Origin: Fomes fomentarius | Lineage: Eukaryota; Basidiomycota; Agaricomycetes; Polyporales; Polyporaceae | DNA length: 64,000 nucleotides | Reading direction: 5' to 3' | Assembly (NCBI GenBank): GCA_022606135.1 | Contig: JABYQN010000005.1 | Coordinates: 2,666,001 to 2,730,000 of the forward strand | Notes under the pieces: model-generated | What the model saw: only the letters and a program-made list of their open reading frames with translations | Databases searched by the model: none | Told to the model about the DNA's origin: nothing | Position numbers and translations under genes: made by a program | In this document: positions 25,002-37,086 of the stretch, in pieces | Layout of the letters: the number at the start of each line of letters is the position of its first letter | Position numbering within the stretch: position 1 is the stretch's first letter

Positions 25002-27723
25002 TCAGCGTATAAAACGGCGCGGAGCTACAGGGGACGAGTCCGGATATGCAAATAGATTGAGATCATCCGACGACGGCTCTACAGCTTGGAAAGCGCTCCC
25101 CAGACGGACGGGACTGCTTTCTGGCTCGACAGCTAGCACGTCTTCGTGCGTACCAGCGGCGGACTTGTCCTCATCCTCCTCATCCTCCTCCTCTCCCGGA
25201 GACGGCCGCCCGTATGTATACGAGTGCCGCTTGCGTTTGTGACCAGCATCGTTCTTGCCCATTCCAGAGCTGTTCCGAAGGGCTTCAGCCCGTGCACGTT
25301 CTCGTTCTCGTTCCTCGCGAAGCGATATAACGTTGCGATGCGAATCGGCCAGGAGCGTCGCAAAGTTGTCCCGGCGGCGCGGGAAGGGTGATGCTGACGC
25401 AGGAGACTCGGGGACCGCAAAGACTCGGGGTGGGGCAGAGGCGCGTGGCTTGGCTTTCGCCTTGGCCGCAGCTTCCCGCTCAGCTCGTAGGGAGATGGCG
25501 TTCATGTGTGCGTCAGCGAGGATAGTCGCGAAGTTGCGTGACCGCTTCGGCACGGGGGTGGTGTCGGTTTCTCCAGAGATCAGAGGGTCTGTACCTAAGT
25601 CGTGGTAGTTGTCACCATCCGAGTCGGAGGAGTTCTCCTTGTCCAGTGCGAAGGAGACACGCTTCGACGTCCGAGTCCCTGTAGCGGTGTGCACGGTCCT
25701 CTTCCCTGATATCGAGGACGCGGAAGAGCCTAAGGCAGTGGAGATTCCCTTAGAAAAGGGCGGATTGTTGCCAGTGCTTCTTCTGGAGATCGGCTGAGGC
25801 TGCGAAGCTCGCGAAGAGCTAGCTACACTCGGGCGGCCCGCCTCTGTCCTGCGTCGCTTGCTCACCCGTTCTACCCCCATCCTCTTTGCCTGGGCGGGAG
25901 CCGGAGACTTCATCACCCACGAGCCAACCATCTCCTCCCACATCCACTCTCCGCTACCTGGTGGTTGCGAAGGATCCGAAGGGTTGCCATAACAACGTCG
26001 CTCCGCCTCTTCTGCTTTGTCCAGGAGCTCCAGCCGAAGCTTAGCTAGCTCCTGCTGGCCCATGGGGAAGGTGGGAGGCAGCGTGTGCGGCGGTGCGGCG
26101 ATAAGTGCCTCGACGTGTTCGAGCGAACCGCGATATAGCGCAACCTCGCACCTCAGGAGGCCGCGCGTGCGGAGCGGAAGGACGAGCGCATCGATAGCAC
26201 CCATTCCTCTGTTGTTCATGGTCAAAGCGGATGGAGGTGGGGTGCAAGTGTCGTCACCAACTTCGGAAAGAGGCATCTTGTACACCGCGATTGTCGGCAG
26301 CGGGAATATGTGGGAGACCAAACCATCGAAGGTTTGATTCTTGACTTGCGCAGACCGGAGAAGCTTCTCCAGGATGGGGAGGCTGAAGTCTACACCCGGC
26401 AATTGTGGAGTGAGAGGAGAGGAAAGACAGCAGGCGGCTAGGCAGCAGAGGGCCTCTGCGACATATGCAGGAGGCGAAGCCGGTGCAGCAGCGACGATGT
26501 GAAAGCCAAGCCGTTCAATGTCTGCCAGGAAGTCGACGCAAGCACAAAGCTCTTCAGCGCCGCTGGTCGCCGTGTGGAGGGCGTCAAGCATAGAAACCAC
26601 CCATTTTGCAAGACGCTCCAGTCCTTCGTCGCGCAAATTGGACTGCGTGCTGTCGGGTATTTTGCTACTCTTGGATGGTGCTTTCTTCCTTGTCCCATTA
26701 TCCTGGGCGAGACAGGATGCAAGGCCTCTGACGAGTGGGATGAAACAGCCTGAGAAGTCCTGCTGACGGTATTCCCGGGCAAGGCGCACGACAGCCTTGG
26801 ATGTCCACGCAGAGATCTGTTCCGGACATGGTTTCGACAGCGTGTCGACGAGGATGCGAGTGAATGTGCGGTCGTTGATTACAGGAGTGGTGTGATCAAT
26901 AGAGATGGAGTGACCCGAGCCCGTGCACATCTCTCGAAGCGATGTTAAGAAATTTTTGTGGGCGGGATGCGTGAGAGGGCAAAATGACGGCGAACTAGGT
27001 CGCGGTAAGATGGACACCGTGAAAAGCGCTGCCAGCACTGCGTAGGCTTCCGGTGCTAAGCAGTGTGACAGGCAGACTTCGAGGAGCGCGTTTAGGAGAG
27101 TCGGGTGGTGAGGGCATGCCTCTAGAATATAGGTGAGAGAATGAGCGATTAAGGTGAACCTGTAAAGTGTGTTAATCATGATGCTACACGCTGCACATGT
27201 TATCACCTTACTTTCGATATTGGCTCGGTACTTCTTCGTATAAGTCGTCCATGATACCGTTACGTATATCATCTTCTCGACCTTCCGTGTCCGAGCTAGT
27301 GTGCTCCAACCCAGCATTCATCTCTGCTTGGATACATTCGCCAATCAGACGTGCACAGATACCAGTCAGTGGCATCACGGTGTGTGAGTCCACAGTCGAG
27401 CCCTTCTGACTGTGGAAATTCGATTGCACGATATTCTTGAACGCATCCCGGACCTCGTATATTCGTTTGGACAGTTGCATGTTCTCGACAATGGCTCGAT
27501 CGAAGTGCAGCCTCGTGCCGAGTTTGTCCAACGACTGCAGAATAGCAAGTGGGGGTGCATCATCATCGTCCAGTGGTTTTCTTTCGATGGTGCGGGAAGC
27601 TTTCCCGTAGGTGACTGAGACGGCGGGCCGGGAGGGCGCAAGTACGAGGGAGGTCAACGCAGCACATTTGCTACGTAGAGTTCGAAACTGGCGATTGACC
27701 CTGGAGGTAGTCAGCTCAGACAT
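25002..27723 (-). CDS. Large unknown protein divergent from MCM2, with an internal repeat
   Basis: Two exons, 27212-27723 and 25002-27159, with a 52-base GT-AG intron, give 889 residues. I start at the ATG at 27723 (MSELTTSRVNRQFRTLRSKC); the frame stays open upstream but contains no earlier ATG. The first 500 residues look helical, for example PTLLNALLEVCLSHCLAPEA, and could form alpha-solenoid repeats. The C-terminal third is Ser/Arg-rich and disordered. It holds two copies of one motif, NFATILADAHMNAISL and NFATLLADSHRNVISL, each followed by an R/E-rich helix and spaced about 55 residues apart. An acidic run (GEEEDEEDEDK) lies near the end. I recognise no family. Its promoter region is shared with MCM2 and contains two ACGCGT boxes, suggesting a G1/S or chromosome role by context only. 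Confidence 0.85.
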
Positions 27724-27997
27724 GGGTAGGAAACGTGTCTTCCCAAGCTCGCCCGTGAGACAGACGATACTTGGAACGGGAAGATGGTGATGGTTAGAGA
27801 ACAAGACGGTCGGTTGAAGAGAGTCGAGCCACAGACGCGCCGTCACCTGGGCGCCCGATCTCTGGCGTCTATCTGACGCGGTTGTGGCAACTTGAATCTC
27901 CGCCACTAATGAGCGCGACGCGTCGTGCAAAAGCTTGCCATCTCTCTTCTCCCTACTACCACCTCTGGTGCTACTAATATCACGCGTTCATACAACA
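27724..27997. promoter_or_regulatory. Divergent MCM2 / unknown-gene promoter with two ACGCGT (MCB) boxes
   Basis: The two start codons are 274 bases apart. ACGCGT occurs at 27918-27923 and 27982-27987. This hexamer is the MluI cell-cycle box bound by MBF in yeasts and is typical of G1/S genes such as the MCM subunits. The second box is only 11 bases before the MCM2 ATG, so it may lie in the transcribed leader. Binding here is inferred. Confidence 0.55.
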
Positions 27998-30900
27998 ATG
28001 GCAGTACGTATTATTATGACCTGCTATATATAAATGCTTAGGTGGACTCTGTAGACTCCCCGTCGTGCCAAACGCCCTCGCTCAGTAACCCCTCCCCCGG
28101 GATCCTCACCCCCCGGGCCCTCACGCGTTGAGCGCGACGAAGACTCTTCTTTGCCACCTTCCTCCCCGCCTGCGCCCTTCTCAGACACGGATGACAGCAT
28201 GGATGAGCGCGATGCAGTCCAGGATGTCAATGATGATCCGGACGAGCCCGATGACGGAGATGATTTATTCGCCGAAGAATTTGAGGAGTGAGTGGTCATA
28301 TCTTCATGCTGTCTTGGCCTCTCCCCCCCGAAGAGCGAGAAGACTGCTGTGATTGCTGGTACACATGAGTGTCGATGTGTCACGCTCTCGCATATTTTTG
28401 GGAGATCGACTTTTCCCTTCACTAGCGAAAATCAATAGAGTGCAGTCGGGGAAGCGACCGCTATAACCCTTACCCACAGCTGTGTCCAAATAGTATTGGT
28501 GCTGACTACCAACCTTTAGTGACTATGCCACGAACGAGCTCTTGGACCGATACTCGGATCGCGATATTGATGACGAGAACGAATTTGAGGAGATGAGTGC
28601 TGCACAGAGGCGAGCAGCTGAAGTCAACATGGCTCGTCGTGATCGTCTTGAACGCGGTGGGAGAAGGGGAGCGCGAGCAGCGGCTCGCAGTCGCATGCCA
28701 GAGTTCCTCCAGAGTGATGACATGGAGGACGATGGACTCGATGGCGGTCTCCTTTCTGGTATGAAGAGGCGCACACGGCGACAATACGATGAAAGGAAGG
28801 ACATAGATGACCTACAAGGGATTGACGACGTGGGTAACGAGGTTTTCTATATCCTTTGGAAACCACTGACCGCATTTGCACCTGCAGGAGCTACCATTGG
28901 AACAGCTCAGTGATATCAAGGCCAAGTCGATCGCAGAATGGATAGCCAACGAGCGGGTTCGGAGGTCTATTGTTCGCCACTTCCGCCAATTCTTGATGAC
29001 GTACGTGGACGAGCATGGAGCGTCAGTTTATGGCCAGCGAATCCGTCACCTCGGAGAGAGTGAGTATTTGAGTTTCACCACTCAATAGTTTGCTCACATA
29101 TCTGGCTACAGACAACTCGGAGTCTCTGGAGGTTTCCTACCTCCACCTGGCCGACTCCAAGCCGATTCTTGCGTACTTCCTCACCAATTGCCCGATTGCG
29201 ATGTTGGCGATATTCGATGAGGTCGCCCTGAGCGCCATTCTGCTGTATTATCCCGCCTACGAGCGCATCCACTCCGAGGTCCATGTCCGAATCACCGACC
29301 TTCCCCTCAGTTCTTCCCTCCGTGACCTGCGAAGATCGCATTTGAATACGTTGGTCCGGGTGTCTGGCGTCGTTACACGTCGCACAGGAGTCTTCCCTCA
29401 ACTCAAGTACGTCAAATTCGACTGTCGCAAATGTGGAGCAGTACTGGGACCCTTCTATCAAGACTCGACGCGGGAGGTCAAAATCAGTTACTGCCCAAAC
29501 TGTGAAGGAAAAGGGCCATTCTCCGTCAACTCTGAGCAGGTGTGTGCAGATGGGTGACCGCCCTTACGAAGCGCGTACTGACCTACATTACAGACGGTGT
29601 ACCGCAACTACCAGAAGATGACACTCCAAGAGTCTCCTGGCTCTGTTCCTCCTGGACGTCTACCTCGTCATCGTGAGGTCGTGCTACTTTGGGATCTCAT
29701 AGATAAGGCGAAGCCCGGAGAGGAGATTGTGGGTGTCATGTCTCGTTTGCCGGATATCTTGACGAAAACTCATCTTGTTGCAGGAAATCACTGGCGTCTA
29801 TCGCAACAACTTCGATGCCTCCCTCAACTCCAAGAACGGCTTCCCAGTTTTCTCCACTATCCTTGAAGCCAACCACATCAACAAGAAGGAAGACCAGTTC
29901 GCTGCCTTCCGATTGACTGAAGACGACGAGAAGGAAATCCGCGCTCTTGCTCGCGACGAGCGAATTCGCAAGCGCATCGTCAAATCCATTGCTCCCTCCA
30001 TCTACGGACATGAAGATATAAAGACCGCCCTTGCTCTTTCACTGTTCGGAGGCGTGTCCAAGGACATCAAGCGCAAGCACCGTATTCGTGGCGACATCAA
30101 CGTACTCCTCCTAGGTGACCCGGGTACGGCTAAATCACAGTTCCTCAAATATGTTGAGAAGACCGCGCATCGGTCTGTATTTGCGACCGGCCAGGGCGCG
30201 TCCGCGGTCGGTCTCACGGCGAGTGTCCGGAAAGATCCAATTACCCGGGAATGGACGTTGGAGGGCGGTGCACTTGTGCTCGCGGACAAGGGAACATGCA
30301 TGATCGACGAGTTTGACAAGATGAACGATGCTGATAGGACGTCGATCCACGAGGCGATGGAACAGCAGTCGATCTCTATCTCGAAGGCTGGTATCGTCAC
30401 CACTCTTCAAGCCCGGTGCGCCATCATCGCTGCTGCCAATCCAATCCGGGGGCGCTACAACCCCACAATTCCTTTCCAACAAAATGTCGAGCTCACAGAA
30501 CCTATCTTGTCTCGTTTCGATGTCCTATGTGTAGTCAAGGACACGGTCGACCCGGTACAGGATGAGTTGCTTGCTCGCTTTGTGGTCGGGAGTCACCTTC
30601 GCAGTCACCCCAAGTTCGATTCTCAGCAGGACGAGATGGATGTTGGAACCACTCTCGATGCTGACGTACGTGTACTATGCTCCATACCCTCTTTATGTTC
30701 GCTAACACATGTGATAGGTGATCCCACAAGATCTCTTGCGCAAGTACATCATGTATGCGAAGGAGAAGGTGCGGCCGAAGCTGTACGACATGGACCAGGA
30801 GAAGCTGGCACGGCTCTTCTCAGAATTGCGTCGCGAGTCACTGGCAACAGGCTCGTACCCGATTACAGTGCGTCACCTGGAGAGCATGATTCGCATGGCA

Positions 30901-31419
30901 GAGGCGAGCGCAAAAATGGCGCTGCGCGAGTATGTGCGCGCGGATGATATCGACCTCGCGATCTCGGTCGCGGTAGGCAGTTTCGTGAGTGCACAGAAGA
31001 TGTCGATCAAAAAGACGCTCGAGCGTGTAAGTGATCCGTTTTAGCTCTGATAGCGCTAGAGGTGACGTGCTGTGACGCAACAGGGATTCCGCAAGTACCT
31101 AACGCAGGCACGCGACCACGAAGAGCTGCTCGCGTTCCTCCTCGGTCAGATTGTGAAGGACAAGGCGCGCTTCTACCAGTACCAGCACTACCAGCCACCC
31201 GACTCTGTCGCCGTCAAGGTTTCTGAGCTCGACGAGCGGGTAAGTTTTCCTGTCTTCCTTGCTCCGATCAGTCGGGGACTCATTTTGCGCGTTCTTCAGG
31301 CCAAGGAACATGACATCTACGACACCTCTCCGTTCCTGCGATCAAAGCTTTTCGCGGCAAATGGTTACAAGCTGAAGGATGGAACTATTGAGAAAACGTT
31401 CAAGCGGGGAGACGAGTGA
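27998..31419 (+). CDS. MCM2: DNA replication licensing factor MCM2
   Basis: Subunit of the MCM2-7 replicative helicase in the nucleus. Ten exons: 27998-28003, 28055-28287, 28520-28841, 28888-29059, 29112-29539, 29594-29728, 29784-30665, 30718-31026, 31084-31239 and 31300-31419, giving 920 residues. The first exon encodes only Met-Ala. The N-terminal tail is Pro/Ser-rich and acidic, as expected for the phosphorylated, histone-binding MCM2 tail. Cys348, Cys351, Cys371 and Cys374 form the zinc motif (CRKC and CPNC). The AAA+ core has Walker A GDPGTAKS (about 543-550), Walker [10 protein letters not shown] (about 604) and the arginine finger LSRFD (about 674). The winged-helix end finishes at GDE. 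The donor after exon 3 (gttttc) is weak, but homology requires it. Length is normal. Confidence 0.96.
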
Positions 31420-31873
31420 TTGATCAAAAGGGAGATATCTGTTGTTCTTTGGCTTTGCAGGTTTAGTGAACTTGTTGTCGTTGCTACGTCGATACGTGTT
31501 TTGGCCGCTGTTGTACTTGACTGAATACATGTATGTATTGCTCCCATACTGCCTTCATGTGGAAATGCTTCCGTAGACTGGAGGTTTGACCTAGTTTGAC
31601 GCCACAGGCGCTGTTATCTGACATCATGCTCGGCGGGATCACCATTGTCGCAGCCGAGCCCAATCACAAAAGCGCGTTGCCTCGCATTGCAGAGCAGAAG
31701 ACGGCTTATACGTCCCGATTCACAAGCGAGCACCGCTAAGGCAGACTTCTTTCCGATAAGAGCTCGGCCACAACACGAGGCGCGTCTCTTTTCAACCCTC
31801 CTCCGCCACTTTCCTCTCTCTTTCACGACCCACGACGACGTCGAGCTCAGCGACGGCGGCGGTGACGATTTTC
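31420..31873. other. Intergenic region between MCM2 and the ABC transporter
   Basis: About 450 bases in tandem orientation. They hold the MCM2 3' end and the promoter and leader of the transporter. No motif is certain. Confidence 0.5.
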
Positions 31874-34800
31874 ATGGCGCCCTCCATTCCAGCAGCGGTC
31901 TTAGAGCCGCTGTTCATTCTCCGCGTGCTCTCACCCAGCATCGTCTTCCTCTCAACACTCTCGCTCGTCTTCACTCGCCCGACTGCACCACCGCCGCAGT
32001 CCCCCTCCCCCATCACCTCCGTCGTCGTCGCCACTCGCACGCATCGTCGCGCTCTCATCTATGCTCTTCTTTCTTTCGCCGGCATTAGTTACCTTCTCGA
32101 CGGTCTCACGTTCGCCGTCTGGGCGGTTGTCCGCAAGGAGTGGCCAGCGTTCACCGGGTTCGAAATCAATGCAGTCGTCGGTCTTGCAGGATTTGCAGGC
32201 CTGGCCGCCCTCGGTGCATGGAAGGAGGTCCAGGGCGTCGATGTTTGGTCCCTGAAAAGGCACAAGTACGCCATTTCCGTCGCCCTGGCGCTGGATGTTG
32301 CGCAGGTCGCGTTGCTCGCACTGTCCATTACTCGTGAGTACTCATTTTGTACTCATACCTCCTTGGTTCGTTTCGGCGGTGTGCGTATCGAGAAGATCTG
32401 CGCTTTGTACGCGCGAAACACATGGAATACTGGTGGGGCGCTTACAACGAGATCCCCTCGATGTATGCACCTCTAACCAGGCCTTTCACTTTTCACCGCT
32501 ACAGGCTATGGACGGCGTCCCTCCTCAGGAGGACGCCAACAGTCCAGATAGTTATACTTGGCTTCGGTGGGGAGGGCATGACCTAGACGACGCGCCTTCT
32601 CTAATGGAACCCATTATGTACTGTAATCATGCATCGGATGGGTGCTATTCCCATACTTAGGCATTTAATGATTCGCTACTCCAGAAATTGTCGTTGCCAT
32701 GGCTGACGCACTTTGCAGATCCTCTCGCAACTGTGTTCCTACTCCATCTCGCATTCCCTTCATTCCGTGTATTACTACTTGTACCTCTCTTCTTTGCTCT
32801 GCTGTTCCCCCGCATTTCCTACGTTCCCGTGGAGACCCCCGATGAAGAGGCTCCCACCGACAGTAGTCTCCTCCTCCCTGCTCAGGATGTAGCTGCCCCC
32901 TCCTCCGGTCTCTCACCCTTCTCCGCCGAGGCAAGCAAGTATGGTACATTCCGCAGCGGTCGCTCCCTGGGCCAGAACTCGGGACCCACTACACGTACCA
33001 ACACCCCTGCGCCTTCTACAATCCGCGTTCCCCCTCCCAAAATACAGGCGAGTGAGATGACGTGCTTCTAGTGGAGCGGAGTTGCTAACACGCGGTTTCA
33101 TTGACAATCGCTTCGGATCTGCAGGAGGCGAAAGAGGACATTGCCCTTGACCCATCGTGGCGGGAGTTGTTCGTCCGGATCAAGCACTTAGCACCTTATC
33201 TCTGGCCATCGAAGAGCTTCGCGCTGCAGTTCCTCGCCGTGCGTCAAACACGTTGTATACCTCGTGATTGATGCTTACGTCGAAAACAGTTCTTATGCCT
33301 GTTGATCATGATCGTGGGACGGGTGGTAAACTTCCTTGTCCCACTCGTATTTGCCCAGCTCGTTCGTGTCTTCGAGGAGGGTACGAAGGTATCTCCATGG
33401 CCATATCTGGGAGCATATGTTGGTTTGCGCTTCTTGCAGGCCACTGGTGGTCTTGCTGCATTGCGTGATGTAAGTCTTGTGCCCATGTCGGGGCCATGCA
33501 TGCTCACCTGTATGTTGTAGACCTTGTGGATTCCGGTTATGCAGTACTCTGATAGGGGTATGCGAGATGTTTCCTCTTCACGGTGAAGTTGCATACTGAC
33601 AACCGTCATAGAGATGTCACAACTCTCCTTCGATCACCTTCTCCAGCTGTCGTTCGCTTTCCACGCACGCCGCAAGACGGGAGAGGTGTTGCGTATTCTT
33701 GACCGTGGTGCCGCCATCAACCACACTTTCGAGGTACGCTCTCTCCAGGTCCATGCCTTCAACCAGGGTTCGCTCACCTTGACTGCGTGTAGACCCTCGT
33801 CTTCAATGTTCTTCCCACGTTCGCCGACATCGCGGTCGCACTCGTCTTCTTTGTTGTGTACTTCGAATGGACCCTCGCACTGGTCATATTCTTCGTGATG
33901 ACCGCTTACGGTGAGTTCGGCGCTCGTCCATCTGTATATGATTACTTACGGAAAAGACAGTTGCCGCTAGCGTTGTACTCACCAGATGGCGGACGAAGCT
34001 TCGGAGGCAAATGAACGACCGCGACGTGGTCACTCGGGGGATTCACACCGATTGTCTCCTCAACTACGAGACTGTTAAATACTTCAACGGAGAGCAGCAC
34101 GAAGGCGAGCGCTACCGTGAGGCCATCCGCCAGTACCAAGGGCTCGAGTACAAGGTTATGGGTGAGGCGCATAGATCTATTCGTACATGGGCCTGTCTCT
34201 GACTTGATCCTCTAGTGTCGCTCAACCTCCTGAACCTTGTTCAGAACTTCATCATAGTAGGTGGACCGTCATTGGCATTTGAAGCATTCTGACCCCTAGG
34301 GATAGACTCTCGGTCTTCTTGTAGGCTCCCTGATTGTTGCATTGCGCGTTGTGCAGGGTCAATCGAAGCCACACGAATTTGTGTTCTTCATCACGTACCT
34401 CGCGCAGCTCTACGGTCCTCTTAACATGCTTGGCTACCTCTACCGCACTATCAACCAATCCCTTGTCGACACGGAGCGTCTGCTGAAGTTGCTTAGTGAG
34501 CCCAAGGAAATCAACGACAAGCCAAATGCGCCTGACCTCGTAGTCGGAAACGGAGAGATTGAATTTGGTGAGGCCACCCACGGCGAACGAATATTCTCAG
34601 AAGCGCTAATGCTCACTATGATTCCAGACAATGTCAGCTTCTCGTACGATGGTCGTACAACTTCCCTCGACGCTGTTTCATTCAAGGTCCCCAAGGGCTC
34701 GTCTGTCGCCCTCGTGGGCGAATCGGGCGCGGGCAAGTCTACGGTCCTGCGTCTCTTGTACCGCTTCTACGACCTGAAGGAGGGTGAGGGTCGTATCCTG

Positions 34801-36379
34801 ATCGACGGTCAGGATATCCGCGACGTCACTCAGGCCAGCCTCCGCAAGGCTATCGGTGTCGTCCCTCAGGACCCCGTTCTGTTCAACTCTAGCATTAAAT
34901 ACAACATTGGGTCAGTGTTCCACTTCTGTTTCAACATACCAGAGTGATTGACGAAGGCGACTCCCGACAGCTATGGCAAGTTCGGCGCGAGCGACGAAGA
35001 GATCGTAACAGCAGCGAAGGCGGCTCAGATTCACGACCGCATTTTGAGCTTCCCTGATGGCTACGAGACCAAGGTCGGCGAGCGGGGTATCAGACTGAGT
35101 GGGGGCGAGAAGCAGCGTGTCGCTATCGCACGTACGTTGTTGAAAGATCCTCCCATTCTCCTTCTGGACGAGGCCACAAGGTTTGTGCGATATCTGAGTT
35201 CTGTATGGCATCTTGCGCTCATGGACACCTCGAACGTCAGCGCTCTGGACACATCCACCGAGAAGGACATCCAGAAGGCCTTGCAGAATCTCGTTCAAGG
35301 CCGCTCGTCGCTCTCTATCGCACATCGGTTGTCGGTGGGTGTCGTCTCCTATCAGGAAGATGCACATTTCGCTGACATACATCTTCTAGACCATTGCCAC
35401 AGCTGACTTGTGAGTGATACATGTGTCTTGTGACCACATCGTGCTAAAATAGAACCTCAGGATCCTCGTCCTCAAGGACGGCCGCATCGTCGAGCAGGGT
35501 ACTCATGCCGAACTTCTTGCCCAGGGCGGCGTGTTTGCCGATATGTGGGCTGACCAAGTCTCAAGCACTGATGAGGCTTCTGCTCATCGCAAGTCTGCCC
35601 TTGTCAATGGATTCGACCTTGACGGCGCTGTACCCACGGGTGGGCAAGATGAACTCAACGGTGCGCCAGTGGGTACCGAGGAAATCGCTCAGGACGTGCT
35701 CCGCGAAGACAAGGCCAACGCGGTTGCCACCGAGGAGAAGCCCACTGAAAGTGCACCTTTCCCAGTTGCCGACGGCGCCGAGGCGACTGTGCCTGCAGAG
35801 CACGAAGGTGCGGGCGCTGAACCGGCCGCTGATGCTCCCGCTGCTGCGCCTGTGGCTTTCCCTAGCTCCGAGGATGTGGCACCTGTCTCGTTCCCTTCTG
35901 CCGACAGCCCGGCTCCGGTGGCGTTCCCCGTTTCTGATATTCCTGCTCCTATCGCCTTCCCTGGTTCCCCAGAGACTGGCTCCCTGCGCGAGGGCTCCGT
36001 TGCGGAGCGAGCGCAGACCCCTGGTGTCACATTCCGGGACACCCAGACACCTGAGCGCAGCGGCACCCCTGATCCAGAGACGGACGGAAAGCGGCGGCGA
36101 ACTCTGTCCACACAAGGCATTCAGCGGCTCGCGCGGCGCATCTCAATCACGACACGCAGACAGGGTTCTTCTACGTCCATTCCTGCACTCGCGAGCTCGA
36201 TTATCCCAGGCCTTAGGCGCGAAAACACGGCGCGGTCGAGCACCGATGAAGGGAGCTCGAAGGACGCGAATGCTCTCCCCAGTGACAGCCCCAGCCCCAG
36301 CGTGGCGAGCGAGGTCGGAAAGCCGAAGGGGTCGAAGATCAGGAAGGAGAAGAAGGACAAGAGGAAGAGCACGTCTTGA
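31874..36379 (+). CDS. HMT1: HMT1/ABCB6-type half ABC transporter
   Basis: ATP-driven exporter of the heavy-metal-tolerance group (Hmt1, ABCB6), usually vacuolar in fungi. The N-terminus has the extra membrane domain of this group ([54 protein letters not shown]). The core exporter domain starts near 33125 with [20 protein letters not shown]. The nucleotide-binding domain has Walker [10 protein letters not shown] (34.73 kb), signature [13 protein letters not shown] (35.10), Walker B ILLLDEAT (35.16), a D-loop SALD and the H-loop in SLSIAHRLS. Many short introns are clear: FLA/FLCLL, IEF/DNVSF and NIG/YGKF. Exons between 32334 and 32690 are uncertain. The intron at 33048-33124 appears to be GC-AG. 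After the domain comes an unusual disordered tail of about 260 residues with PVAFPSS-type repeats and a Lys-rich end. The ATG at 31874 is the first in frame. Confidence 0.88.
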
Positions 36380-37086
36380 TTAGGATGCTTGGGGCAGGTT
36401 CGTTGCCTTTCCTCTGACAACACATGACTATCCTGTTATCACACCACCTCCCACATGCCACCCATCTCTCCCACCATAACTTTCACTGTTGATACTACTT
36501 TTGACGATCCACGATACGACACGACACGACACACGCGGCGATACTGTAGTAATTGACGCTTGCCACACGAGCCACATACATCACCATCTCCGCACATTTG
36601 TCATCCCCCTGCATTACGAGTTTCCAGTTGTCTCGGTCATCTATCGCGCATTTTGTTCGAGAACGAACGTGTTTTCGCTAGCAATTGATACAGACATTGT
36701 CCGAATGAGTCCCGTGCCTGAGTGTCTTGCGCGAGGCGCGCGAGTGTCTTCTCTTGCCTCTTCCATAACTCTCTGTGGCAGATGTGGCCCCACCGCCCGT
36801 TCTGGGTCTCCGATGGCTGCACGTGAGACGTTCTGATTGGCTGGGAGGGGCTAGAACGGTGTGGAGATGTCCCGCACAGATGCCGCAAATTTTTGAGTTC
36901 CGGAGTTTGAAAGTGGGGTTGGGCGTATATAAGGGCAGGGGCTTGTGAGACGATCCCTATCTCGCTCTTGTTCCTGCCTCTGCTTTGACCGTCCCCGTCC
37001 CGGTTCCGTTCGATTTCGGTTTCGTCGGTTCGTTCAAGAGGTCCCTCGCTGTAACTGTATAACTACCAGTTCCGCTACAATCCATC
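36380..37086. promoter_or_regulatory. Promoter and 5' leader of the glycine-rich RRM gene
   Basis: About 700 bases between the ABC transporter stop and the RRM start. TATATAAG at 36926-36933 is a good TATA box, 154 bases before the ATG. A C/T-rich stretch follows, as in strongly expressed fungal genes. A short acgacacgac repeat lies near 36.52 kb. Confidence 0.55.

Noticed and set aside
27724..27930. Longer N-terminus of the MCM2-divergent protein, beginning at 27930
   Set aside because: The frame is open, but its first codon is TTG and there is no ATG before 27723. This extension would also overlap one ACGCGT box.
36505..36540. Short acgacacgac repeat
   Set aside because: Too short and imperfect to be more than a microsatellite in the RRM promoter region.
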